Shown: positions 9,121-21,740 of the stretch, piece by piece
Layout: each line of letters opens with the position of its first letter
How positions within the stretch are numbered: position 1 is the stretch's first letter
The notes under the pieces: generated by a model
Databases searched by the model: none
What the model was told of the DNA's origin: nothing
The model's input: only the letters and a program-made list of their open reading frames with translations
Made by a program: the position numbers and the translations under genes
Assembly: GCA_903813345.2 (NCBI GenBank)
Contig: CAIIXF020000779.1
Span: forward strand, 836 to 53,000
Length of the DNA: 52,165 nucleotides
Direction of reading: 5' to 3'
Source: Owenia fusiformis
Lineage: Eukaryota > Annelida > Polychaeta > Sabellida > Oweniidae

Positions 9121-9580
9121 TTAGAATATAGTCCGGAGTAGGGATACTAGCGGTTACCGTTGGTTATTTGGTTTTCTGTATAAAAAAGCTTTTCTCCTTT
9201 TCTGTCCCGTCGCAGCGCCATCTAGTGTTTGATAAATGAATCAAGGTTTATTTTCGATAGGGTAAGTACTAATCTATCAGGAAACATTTACAAGTTTGGT
9301 TAGAAACAGAATTTTTATAGATGGCGGAGTGATTTTTGAGACTATGTAGAGCAGAATAATTTTCTGAAACAGGTAGCTTTACGGTGGTAGCTCTCTCCAG
9401 ATTCAGTTATCTCAAAAACGGTGTGGTCACCGTATGCTTATTTTGTAACGGCAAGCTAGACAAGACTCCAATGAACACTGGGCACTGTTTCGCTGAGCTA
9501 GATCTGTGCCCATGAATATATTATGAAATGAAACGTTATAATGGTCGTCAATGGGATTTTTTACTGCAATCTTGACCCTA
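9121..9580 (+). repeat. Module B, copy 4
   Basis: Full-length 460-bp copy. Confidence 0.95.
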
Positions 9581-11300
9581 TTAGCAACAGGGTGGTGACA
9601 GTACTAGGGTGGGAAATAGCGTTATTTTTGTAAAAATTACACTTTCTTAGCAATGTGTACCTTGCATCTCTAAGAAAAATCAAATCATCCGAAGAATTAG
9701 CAATTTAGATTTTCGCTGATTCAGCATTTTTCATTTTTTACCTAAAAATCACAGGTTTTGACCATTTTTGGCCTGTATTTCGTTACAGGATAGCACAAAA
9801 GGGCTGTTAGTGCTGGTTTTAAGAGGTTGTTGACAGGCTTTTATCAAATTATTACCGAATTTAAGGATTCAGCCATTATCATAGCATGTAATACAGCTTT
9901 TTCCTTTGTGTCTGAATTTTTCTTGAAAATATATGACAAAATTGACACATTTAACCCCATAGACTGATCAAATATGGCTGAAAACAGTTACAAACATGCA
10001 TGTAATTAAAACAAGAACATTGCTTTGCAAAACTGATATGATAATTTAATATAGAAGCTCATTTACTGAAAATTAATCACTAAATAATGGCTAATTTGGG
10101 GTAATCTCTGACCGAAAATGACTAGATTTGACCATTTTTTTGTTTCATGGTTCAGTGATTTTGGCAATAAACATTATGGAAGTACGAATAAACGTTTTGA
10201 CATGCTAAATGTTGTGAATTTTTGTTAAGCCATAGCGAGTAGCAGTATTTCTATTGCAAAAATGGTCAGTTATGTATAAAACTGCATGGCCCTAAAATAA
10301 ATGACCCCGGGGTTAACAAAGCAGCTATAAAAGCTCTTCTATTGGTGCGATTGGGCTTAAATTGCACAAAAAGTCTTGAAACACTCTAATGTTTAAGAAA
10401 AACAAGATTTCTGGCACAAAATCATTCAACCGTGTCACTATTAGCAACAGGGTGGTGACAGTACTAGGGTGGGAAATAGCGTTATTTTTGTAAAAATTAC
10501 ACTTTCTTAGCAATGTGTACCTTGCATCTCTAAGAAAAATCAAATCATCCGAAGAATTAGCAATTTAGATTTTCGCTGATTCAGCATTTTTCATTTTTTA
10601 CCTAAAAATCACAGGTTTTGACCATTTTTGGCCTGTATTTCGTTACAGGATAGCACAAAAGGGCTGTTAGTGCTGGTTTTAAGAGGTTGTTGACAGGCTT
10701 TTATCAAATTATTACCGAATTTAAGGATTCAGCCATTATCATAGCATGTAATACAGCTTTTTCCTTTGTGTCTGAATTTTTCTTGAAAATATATGACAAA
10801 ATTGACACATTTAACCCCATAGACTGATCAAATATGGCTGAAAACAGTTACAAACATGCATGTAATTAAAACAAGAACATTGCTGTGCAAAACTGATATG
10901 ATAATTTAATATAGAAGCTCATTTACTGAAAATTAATCACTAAATAATGGCTAATTTGGGGTAATCTCTGACCGAAAATGACTAGATTTGACCATTTTTT
11001 TGTTTCATGGTTCAGTGATTTTGGCAATAAACATTATGGAAGTACGAATAAACGTTTTGACATGCTAAATGTTGTGAATTTTTGTTAAGCCATAGCGAGT
11101 AGCAGTATTTCTATTGCAAAAATGGTCAGTTATGTATAAAACTGCATGGCCCTAAAATAAATGACCCCGGGGTTAACAAAGCAGCTATAAAAGCTCTTCT
11201 ATTGGTGCGATTGGGCTTAAATTGCACAAAAAGTCTTGAAACACTCTAATGTTTAAGAAAAACAAGATTTCTGGCACAAAATCATTCAACCGTGTCACTA
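9581..11300 (+). repeat. A-run 5 (2 A modules), holds the variant copy
   Basis: Modules start at 9581 and 10441. The second is the only A copy in which I found a base difference (10885). Confidence 0.95.
10885..10885 (+). other. Single-base variant in one A module (T to G)
   Basis: At A offset 445 all other copies read TGCTTTGCAA; this copy reads TGCTGTGCAA. It is the only difference between copies that I found in the array. It creates no obvious motif and lies in the A module directly before a B. Confidence 0.93.
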
Positions 11301-11760
11301 TTAGAATATAGTCCGGAGTAGGGATACTAGCGGTTACCGTTGGTTATTTGGTTTTCTGTATAAAAAAGCTTTTCTCCTTTTCTGTCCCGTCGCAGCGCCA
11401 TCTAGTGTTTGATAAATGAATCAAGGTTTATTTTCGATAGGGTAAGTACTAATCTATCAGGAAACATTTACAAGTTTGGTTAGAAACAGAATTTTTATAG
11501 ATGGCGGAGTGATTTTTGAGACTATGTAGAGCAGAATAATTTTCTGAAACAGGTAGCTTTACGGTGGTAGCTCTCTCCAGATTCAGTTATCTCAAAAACG
11601 GTGTGGTCACCGTATGCTTATTTTGTAACGGCAAGCTAGACAAGACTCCAATGAACACTGGGCACTGTTTCGCTGAGCTAGATCTGTGCCCATGAATATA
11701 TTATGAAATGAAACGTTATAATGGTCGTCAATGGGATTTTTTACTGCAATCTTGACCCTA
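11301..11760 (+). repeat. Module B, copy 5
   Basis: Full-length 460-bp copy following the variant A. Confidence 0.95.
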
Positions 11761-14700
11761 TTAGCAACAGGGTGGTGACAGTACTAGGGTGGGAAATAGC
11801 GTTATTTTTGTAAAAATTACACTTTCTTAGCAATGTGTACCTTGCATCTCTAAGAAAAATCAAATCATCCGAAGAATTAGCAATTTAGATTTTCGCTGAT
11901 TCAGCATTTTTCATTTTTTACCTAAAAATCACAGGTTTTGACCATTTTTGGCCTGTATTTCGTTACAGGATAGCACAAAAGGGCTGTTAGTGCTGGTTTT
12001 AAGAGGTTGTTGACAGGCTTTTATCAAATTATTACCGAATTTAAGGATTCAGCCATTATCATAGCATGTAATACAGCTTTTTCCTTTGTGTCTGAATTTT
12101 TCTTGAAAATATATGACAAAATTGACACATTTAACCCCATAGACTGATCAAATATGGCTGAAAACAGTTACAAACATGCATGTAATTAAAACAAGAACAT
12201 TGCTTTGCAAAACTGATATGATAATTTAATATAGAAGCTCATTTACTGAAAATTAATCACTAAATAATGGCTAATTTGGGGTAATCTCTGACCGAAAATG
12301 ACTAGATTTGACCATTTTTTTGTTTCATGGTTCAGTGATTTTGGCAATAAACATTATGGAAGTACGAATAAACGTTTTGACATGCTAAATGTTGTGAATT
12401 TTTGTTAAGCCATAGCGAGTAGCAGTATTTCTATTGCAAAAATGGTCAGTTATGTATAAAACTGCATGGCCCTAAAATAAATGACCCCGGGGTTAACAAA
12501 GCAGCTATAAAAGCTCTTCTATTGGTGCGATTGGGCTTAAATTGCACAAAAAGTCTTGAAACACTCTAATGTTTAAGAAAAACAAGATTTCTGGCACAAA
12601 ATCATTCAACCGTGTCACTATTAGCAACAGGGTGGTGACAGTACTAGGGTGGGAAATAGCGTTATTTTTGTAAAAATTACACTTTCTTAGCAATGTGTAC
12701 CTTGCATCTCTAAGAAAAATCAAATCATCCGAAGAATTAGCAATTTAGATTTTCGCTGATTCAGCATTTTTCATTTTTTACCTAAAAATCACAGGTTTTG
12801 ACCATTTTTGGCCTGTATTTCGTTACAGGATAGCACAAAAGGGCTGTTAGTGCTGGTTTTAAGAGGTTGTTGACAGGCTTTTATCAAATTATTACCGAAT
12901 TTAAGGATTCAGCCATTATCATAGCATGTAATACAGCTTTTTCCTTTGTGTCTGAATTTTTCTTGAAAATATATGACAAAATTGACACATTTAACCCCAT
13001 AGACTGATCAAATATGGCTGAAAACAGTTACAAACATGCATGTAATTAAAACAAGAACATTGCTTTGCAAAACTGATATGATAATTTAATATAGAAGCTC
13101 ATTTACTGAAAATTAATCACTAAATAATGGCTAATTTGGGGTAATCTCTGACCGAAAATGACTAGATTTGACCATTTTTTTGTTTCATGGTTCAGTGATT
13201 TTGGCAATAAACATTATGGAAGTACGAATAAACGTTTTGACATGCTAAATGTTGTGAATTTTTGTTAAGCCATAGCGAGTAGCAGTATTTCTATTGCAAA
13301 AATGGTCAGTTATGTATAAAACTGCATGGCCCTAAAATAAATGACCCCGGGGTTAACAAAGCAGCTATAAAAGCTCTTCTATTGGTGCGATTGGGCTTAA
13401 ATTGCACAAAAAGTCTTGAAACACTCTAATGTTTAAGAAAAACAAGATTTCTGGCACAAAATCATTCAACCGTGTCACTATTAGCAACAGGGTGGTGACA
13501 GTACTAGGGTGGGAAATAGCGTTATTTTTGTAAAAATTACACTTTCTTAGCAATGTGTACCTTGCATCTCTAAGAAAAATCAAATCATCCGAAGAATTAG
13601 CAATTTAGATTTTCGCTGATTCAGCATTTTTCATTTTTTACCTAAAAATCACAGGTTTTGACCATTTTTGGCCTGTATTTCGTTACAGGATAGCACAAAA
13701 GGGCTGTTAGTGCTGGTTTTAAGAGGTTGTTGACAGGCTTTTATCAAATTATTACCGAATTTAAGGATTCAGCCATTATCATAGCATGTAATACAGCTTT
13801 TTCCTTTGTGTCTGAATTTTTCTTGAAAATATATGACAAAATTGACACATTTAACCCCATAGACTGATCAAATATGGCTGAAAACAGTTACAAACATGCA
13901 TGTAATTAAAACAAGAACATTGCTTTGCAAAACTGATATGATAATTTAATATAGAAGCTCATTTACTGAAAATTAATCACTAAATAATGGCTAATTTGGG
14001 GTAATCTCTGACCGAAAATGACTAGATTTGACCATTTTTTTGTTTCATGGTTCAGTGATTTTGGCAATAAACATTATGGAAGTACGAATAAACGTTTTGA
14101 CATGCTAAATGTTGTGAATTTTTGTTAAGCCATAGCGAGTAGCAGTATTTCTATTGCAAAAATGGTCAGTTATGTATAAAACTGCATGGCCCTAAAATAA
14201 ATGACCCCGGGGTTAACAAAGCAGCTATAAAAGCTCTTCTATTGGTGCGATTGGGCTTAAATTGCACAAAAAGTCTTGAAACACTCTAATGTTTAAGAAA
14301 AACAAGATTTCTGGCACAAAATCATTCAACCGTGTCACTATTAGCAACAGGGTGGTGACAGTACTAGGGTGGGAAATAGCGTTATTTTTGTAAAAATTAC
14401 ACTTTCTTAGCAATGTGTACCTTGCATCTCTAAGAAAAATCAAATCATCCGAAGAATTAGCAATTTAGATTTTCGCTGATTCAGCATTTTTCATTTTTTA
14501 CCTAAAAATCACAGGTTTTGACCATTTTTGGCCTGTATTTCGTTACAGGATAGCACAAAAGGGCTGTTAGTGCTGGTTTTAAGAGGTTGTTGACAGGCTT
14601 TTATCAAATTATTACCGAATTTAAGGATTCAGCCATTATCATAGCATGTAATACAGCTTTTTCCTTTGTGTCTGAATTTTTCTTGAAAATATATGACAAA

Positions 14701-15200
14701 ATTGACACATTTAACCCCATAGACTGATCAAATATGGCTGAAAACAGTTACAAACATGCATGTAATTAAAACAAGAACATTGCTTTGCAAAACTGATATG
14801 ATAATTTAATATAGAAGCTCATTTACTGAAAATTAATCACTAAATAATGGCTAATTTGGGGTAATCTCTGACCGAAAATGACTAGATTTGACCATTTTTT
14901 TGTTTCATGGTTCAGTGATTTTGGCAATAAACATTATGGAAGTACGAATAAACGTTTTGACATGCTAAATGTTGTGAATTTTTGTTAAGCCATAGCGAGT
15001 AGCAGTATTTCTATTGCAAAAATGGTCAGTTATGTATAAAACTGCATGGCCCTAAAATAAATGACCCCGGGGTTAACAAAGCAGCTATAAAAGCTCTTCT
15101 ATTGGTGCGATTGGGCTTAAATTGCACAAAAAGTCTTGAAACACTCTAATGTTTAAGAAAAACAAGATTTCTGGCACAAAATCATTCAACCGTGTCACTA
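11761..15200 (+). repeat. A-run 6 (4 A modules)
   Basis: Modules start at 11761, 12621, 13481 and 14341. Confidence 0.95.
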
Positions 15201-15660
15201 TTAGAATATAGTCCGGAGTAGGGATACTAGCGGTTACCGTTGGTTATTTGGTTTTCTGTATAAAAAAGCTTTTCTCCTTTTCTGTCCCGTCGCAGCGCCA
15301 TCTAGTGTTTGATAAATGAATCAAGGTTTATTTTCGATAGGGTAAGTACTAATCTATCAGGAAACATTTACAAGTTTGGTTAGAAACAGAATTTTTATAG
15401 ATGGCGGAGTGATTTTTGAGACTATGTAGAGCAGAATAATTTTCTGAAACAGGTAGCTTTACGGTGGTAGCTCTCTCCAGATTCAGTTATCTCAAAAACG
15501 GTGTGGTCACCGTATGCTTATTTTGTAACGGCAAGCTAGACAAGACTCCAATGAACACTGGGCACTGTTTCGCTGAGCTAGATCTGTGCCCATGAATATA
15601 TTATGAAATGAAACGTTATAATGGTCGTCAATGGGATTTTTTACTGCAATCTTGACCCTA
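15201..15660 (+). repeat. Module B, copy 6
   Basis: Full-length 460-bp copy. Confidence 0.95.
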
Positions 15661-18600
15661 TTAGCAACAGGGTGGTGACAGTACTAGGGTGGGAAATAGC
15701 GTTATTTTTGTAAAAATTACACTTTCTTAGCAATGTGTACCTTGCATCTCTAAGAAAAATCAAATCATCCGAAGAATTAGCAATTTAGATTTTCGCTGAT
15801 TCAGCATTTTTCATTTTTTACCTAAAAATCACAGGTTTTGACCATTTTTGGCCTGTATTTCGTTACAGGATAGCACAAAAGGGCTGTTAGTGCTGGTTTT
15901 AAGAGGTTGTTGACAGGCTTTTATCAAATTATTACCGAATTTAAGGATTCAGCCATTATCATAGCATGTAATACAGCTTTTTCCTTTGTGTCTGAATTTT
16001 TCTTGAAAATATATGACAAAATTGACACATTTAACCCCATAGACTGATCAAATATGGCTGAAAACAGTTACAAACATGCATGTAATTAAAACAAGAACAT
16101 TGCTTTGCAAAACTGATATGATAATTTAATATAGAAGCTCATTTACTGAAAATTAATCACTAAATAATGGCTAATTTGGGGTAATCTCTGACCGAAAATG
16201 ACTAGATTTGACCATTTTTTTGTTTCATGGTTCAGTGATTTTGGCAATAAACATTATGGAAGTACGAATAAACGTTTTGACATGCTAAATGTTGTGAATT
16301 TTTGTTAAGCCATAGCGAGTAGCAGTATTTCTATTGCAAAAATGGTCAGTTATGTATAAAACTGCATGGCCCTAAAATAAATGACCCCGGGGTTAACAAA
16401 GCAGCTATAAAAGCTCTTCTATTGGTGCGATTGGGCTTAAATTGCACAAAAAGTCTTGAAACACTCTAATGTTTAAGAAAAACAAGATTTCTGGCACAAA
16501 ATCATTCAACCGTGTCACTATTAGCAACAGGGTGGTGACAGTACTAGGGTGGGAAATAGCGTTATTTTTGTAAAAATTACACTTTCTTAGCAATGTGTAC
16601 CTTGCATCTCTAAGAAAAATCAAATCATCCGAAGAATTAGCAATTTAGATTTTCGCTGATTCAGCATTTTTCATTTTTTACCTAAAAATCACAGGTTTTG
16701 ACCATTTTTGGCCTGTATTTCGTTACAGGATAGCACAAAAGGGCTGTTAGTGCTGGTTTTAAGAGGTTGTTGACAGGCTTTTATCAAATTATTACCGAAT
16801 TTAAGGATTCAGCCATTATCATAGCATGTAATACAGCTTTTTCCTTTGTGTCTGAATTTTTCTTGAAAATATATGACAAAATTGACACATTTAACCCCAT
16901 AGACTGATCAAATATGGCTGAAAACAGTTACAAACATGCATGTAATTAAAACAAGAACATTGCTTTGCAAAACTGATATGATAATTTAATATAGAAGCTC
17001 ATTTACTGAAAATTAATCACTAAATAATGGCTAATTTGGGGTAATCTCTGACCGAAAATGACTAGATTTGACCATTTTTTTGTTTCATGGTTCAGTGATT
17101 TTGGCAATAAACATTATGGAAGTACGAATAAACGTTTTGACATGCTAAATGTTGTGAATTTTTGTTAAGCCATAGCGAGTAGCAGTATTTCTATTGCAAA
17201 AATGGTCAGTTATGTATAAAACTGCATGGCCCTAAAATAAATGACCCCGGGGTTAACAAAGCAGCTATAAAAGCTCTTCTATTGGTGCGATTGGGCTTAA
17301 ATTGCACAAAAAGTCTTGAAACACTCTAATGTTTAAGAAAAACAAGATTTCTGGCACAAAATCATTCAACCGTGTCACTATTAGCAACAGGGTGGTGACA
17401 GTACTAGGGTGGGAAATAGCGTTATTTTTGTAAAAATTACACTTTCTTAGCAATGTGTACCTTGCATCTCTAAGAAAAATCAAATCATCCGAAGAATTAG
17501 CAATTTAGATTTTCGCTGATTCAGCATTTTTCATTTTTTACCTAAAAATCACAGGTTTTGACCATTTTTGGCCTGTATTTCGTTACAGGATAGCACAAAA
17601 GGGCTGTTAGTGCTGGTTTTAAGAGGTTGTTGACAGGCTTTTATCAAATTATTACCGAATTTAAGGATTCAGCCATTATCATAGCATGTAATACAGCTTT
17701 TTCCTTTGTGTCTGAATTTTTCTTGAAAATATATGACAAAATTGACACATTTAACCCCATAGACTGATCAAATATGGCTGAAAACAGTTACAAACATGCA
17801 TGTAATTAAAACAAGAACATTGCTTTGCAAAACTGATATGATAATTTAATATAGAAGCTCATTTACTGAAAATTAATCACTAAATAATGGCTAATTTGGG
17901 GTAATCTCTGACCGAAAATGACTAGATTTGACCATTTTTTTGTTTCATGGTTCAGTGATTTTGGCAATAAACATTATGGAAGTACGAATAAACGTTTTGA
18001 CATGCTAAATGTTGTGAATTTTTGTTAAGCCATAGCGAGTAGCAGTATTTCTATTGCAAAAATGGTCAGTTATGTATAAAACTGCATGGCCCTAAAATAA
18101 ATGACCCCGGGGTTAACAAAGCAGCTATAAAAGCTCTTCTATTGGTGCGATTGGGCTTAAATTGCACAAAAAGTCTTGAAACACTCTAATGTTTAAGAAA
18201 AACAAGATTTCTGGCACAAAATCATTCAACCGTGTCACTATTAGCAACAGGGTGGTGACAGTACTAGGGTGGGAAATAGCGTTATTTTTGTAAAAATTAC
18301 ACTTTCTTAGCAATGTGTACCTTGCATCTCTAAGAAAAATCAAATCATCCGAAGAATTAGCAATTTAGATTTTCGCTGATTCAGCATTTTTCATTTTTTA
18401 CCTAAAAATCACAGGTTTTGACCATTTTTGGCCTGTATTTCGTTACAGGATAGCACAAAAGGGCTGTTAGTGCTGGTTTTAAGAGGTTGTTGACAGGCTT
18501 TTATCAAATTATTACCGAATTTAAGGATTCAGCCATTATCATAGCATGTAATACAGCTTTTTCCTTTGTGTCTGAATTTTTCTTGAAAATATATGACAAA

Positions 18601-19100
18601 ATTGACACATTTAACCCCATAGACTGATCAAATATGGCTGAAAACAGTTACAAACATGCATGTAATTAAAACAAGAACATTGCTTTGCAAAACTGATATG
18701 ATAATTTAATATAGAAGCTCATTTACTGAAAATTAATCACTAAATAATGGCTAATTTGGGGTAATCTCTGACCGAAAATGACTAGATTTGACCATTTTTT
18801 TGTTTCATGGTTCAGTGATTTTGGCAATAAACATTATGGAAGTACGAATAAACGTTTTGACATGCTAAATGTTGTGAATTTTTGTTAAGCCATAGCGAGT
18901 AGCAGTATTTCTATTGCAAAAATGGTCAGTTATGTATAAAACTGCATGGCCCTAAAATAAATGACCCCGGGGTTAACAAAGCAGCTATAAAAGCTCTTCT
19001 ATTGGTGCGATTGGGCTTAAATTGCACAAAAAGTCTTGAAACACTCTAATGTTTAAGAAAAACAAGATTTCTGGCACAAAATCATTCAACCGTGTCACTA
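15661..19100 (+). repeat. A-run 7 (4 A modules)
   Basis: Modules start at 15661, 16521, 17381 and 18241. Runs 6 and 7 with their Bs form two consecutive identical 3900-bp blocks (11761-15660 and 15661-19560), the only adjacent pair of equal blocks this large. Confidence 0.95.
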
Positions 19101-19560
19101 TTAGAATATAGTCCGGAGTAGGGATACTAGCGGTTACCGTTGGTTATTTGGTTTTCTGTATAAAAAAGCTTTTCTCCTTTTCTGTCCCGTCGCAGCGCCA
19201 TCTAGTGTTTGATAAATGAATCAAGGTTTATTTTCGATAGGGTAAGTACTAATCTATCAGGAAACATTTACAAGTTTGGTTAGAAACAGAATTTTTATAG
19301 ATGGCGGAGTGATTTTTGAGACTATGTAGAGCAGAATAATTTTCTGAAACAGGTAGCTTTACGGTGGTAGCTCTCTCCAGATTCAGTTATCTCAAAAACG
19401 GTGTGGTCACCGTATGCTTATTTTGTAACGGCAAGCTAGACAAGACTCCAATGAACACTGGGCACTGTTTCGCTGAGCTAGATCTGTGCCCATGAATATA
19501 TTATGAAATGAAACGTTATAATGGTCGTCAATGGGATTTTTTACTGCAATCTTGACCCTA
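19101..19560 (+). repeat. Module B, copy 7
   Basis: Full-length 460-bp copy. Confidence 0.95.
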
Positions 19561-21280
19561 TTAGCAACAGGGTGGTGACAGTACTAGGGTGGGAAATAGC
19601 GTTATTTTTGTAAAAATTACACTTTCTTAGCAATGTGTACCTTGCATCTCTAAGAAAAATCAAATCATCCGAAGAATTAGCAATTTAGATTTTCGCTGAT
19701 TCAGCATTTTTCATTTTTTACCTAAAAATCACAGGTTTTGACCATTTTTGGCCTGTATTTCGTTACAGGATAGCACAAAAGGGCTGTTAGTGCTGGTTTT
19801 AAGAGGTTGTTGACAGGCTTTTATCAAATTATTACCGAATTTAAGGATTCAGCCATTATCATAGCATGTAATACAGCTTTTTCCTTTGTGTCTGAATTTT
19901 TCTTGAAAATATATGACAAAATTGACACATTTAACCCCATAGACTGATCAAATATGGCTGAAAACAGTTACAAACATGCATGTAATTAAAACAAGAACAT
20001 TGCTTTGCAAAACTGATATGATAATTTAATATAGAAGCTCATTTACTGAAAATTAATCACTAAATAATGGCTAATTTGGGGTAATCTCTGACCGAAAATG
20101 ACTAGATTTGACCATTTTTTTGTTTCATGGTTCAGTGATTTTGGCAATAAACATTATGGAAGTACGAATAAACGTTTTGACATGCTAAATGTTGTGAATT
20201 TTTGTTAAGCCATAGCGAGTAGCAGTATTTCTATTGCAAAAATGGTCAGTTATGTATAAAACTGCATGGCCCTAAAATAAATGACCCCGGGGTTAACAAA
20301 GCAGCTATAAAAGCTCTTCTATTGGTGCGATTGGGCTTAAATTGCACAAAAAGTCTTGAAACACTCTAATGTTTAAGAAAAACAAGATTTCTGGCACAAA
20401 ATCATTCAACCGTGTCACTATTAGCAACAGGGTGGTGACAGTACTAGGGTGGGAAATAGCGTTATTTTTGTAAAAATTACACTTTCTTAGCAATGTGTAC
20501 CTTGCATCTCTAAGAAAAATCAAATCATCCGAAGAATTAGCAATTTAGATTTTCGCTGATTCAGCATTTTTCATTTTTTACCTAAAAATCACAGGTTTTG
20601 ACCATTTTTGGCCTGTATTTCGTTACAGGATAGCACAAAAGGGCTGTTAGTGCTGGTTTTAAGAGGTTGTTGACAGGCTTTTATCAAATTATTACCGAAT
20701 TTAAGGATTCAGCCATTATCATAGCATGTAATACAGCTTTTTCCTTTGTGTCTGAATTTTTCTTGAAAATATATGACAAAATTGACACATTTAACCCCAT
20801 AGACTGATCAAATATGGCTGAAAACAGTTACAAACATGCATGTAATTAAAACAAGAACATTGCTTTGCAAAACTGATATGATAATTTAATATAGAAGCTC
20901 ATTTACTGAAAATTAATCACTAAATAATGGCTAATTTGGGGTAATCTCTGACCGAAAATGACTAGATTTGACCATTTTTTTGTTTCATGGTTCAGTGATT
21001 TTGGCAATAAACATTATGGAAGTACGAATAAACGTTTTGACATGCTAAATGTTGTGAATTTTTGTTAAGCCATAGCGAGTAGCAGTATTTCTATTGCAAA
21101 AATGGTCAGTTATGTATAAAACTGCATGGCCCTAAAATAAATGACCCCGGGGTTAACAAAGCAGCTATAAAAGCTCTTCTATTGGTGCGATTGGGCTTAA
21201 ATTGCACAAAAAGTCTTGAAACACTCTAATGTTTAAGAAAAACAAGATTTCTGGCACAAAATCATTCAACCGTGTCACTA
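19561..21280 (+). repeat. A-run 8 (2 A modules)
   Basis: Modules start at 19561 and 20421. Confidence 0.95.
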
Positions 21281-21740
21281 TTAGAATATAGTCCGGAGTA
21301 GGGATACTAGCGGTTACCGTTGGTTATTTGGTTTTCTGTATAAAAAAGCTTTTCTCCTTTTCTGTCCCGTCGCAGCGCCATCTAGTGTTTGATAAATGAA
21401 TCAAGGTTTATTTTCGATAGGGTAAGTACTAATCTATCAGGAAACATTTACAAGTTTGGTTAGAAACAGAATTTTTATAGATGGCGGAGTGATTTTTGAG
21501 ACTATGTAGAGCAGAATAATTTTCTGAAACAGGTAGCTTTACGGTGGTAGCTCTCTCCAGATTCAGTTATCTCAAAAACGGTGTGGTCACCGTATGCTTA
21601 TTTTGTAACGGCAAGCTAGACAAGACTCCAATGAACACTGGGCACTGTTTCGCTGAGCTAGATCTGTGCCCATGAATATATTATGAAATGAAACGTTATA
21701 ATGGTCGTCAATGGGATTTTTTACTGCAATCTTGACCCTA
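21281..21740 (+). repeat. Module B, copy 8
   Basis: Full-length 460-bp copy. Confidence 0.95.
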
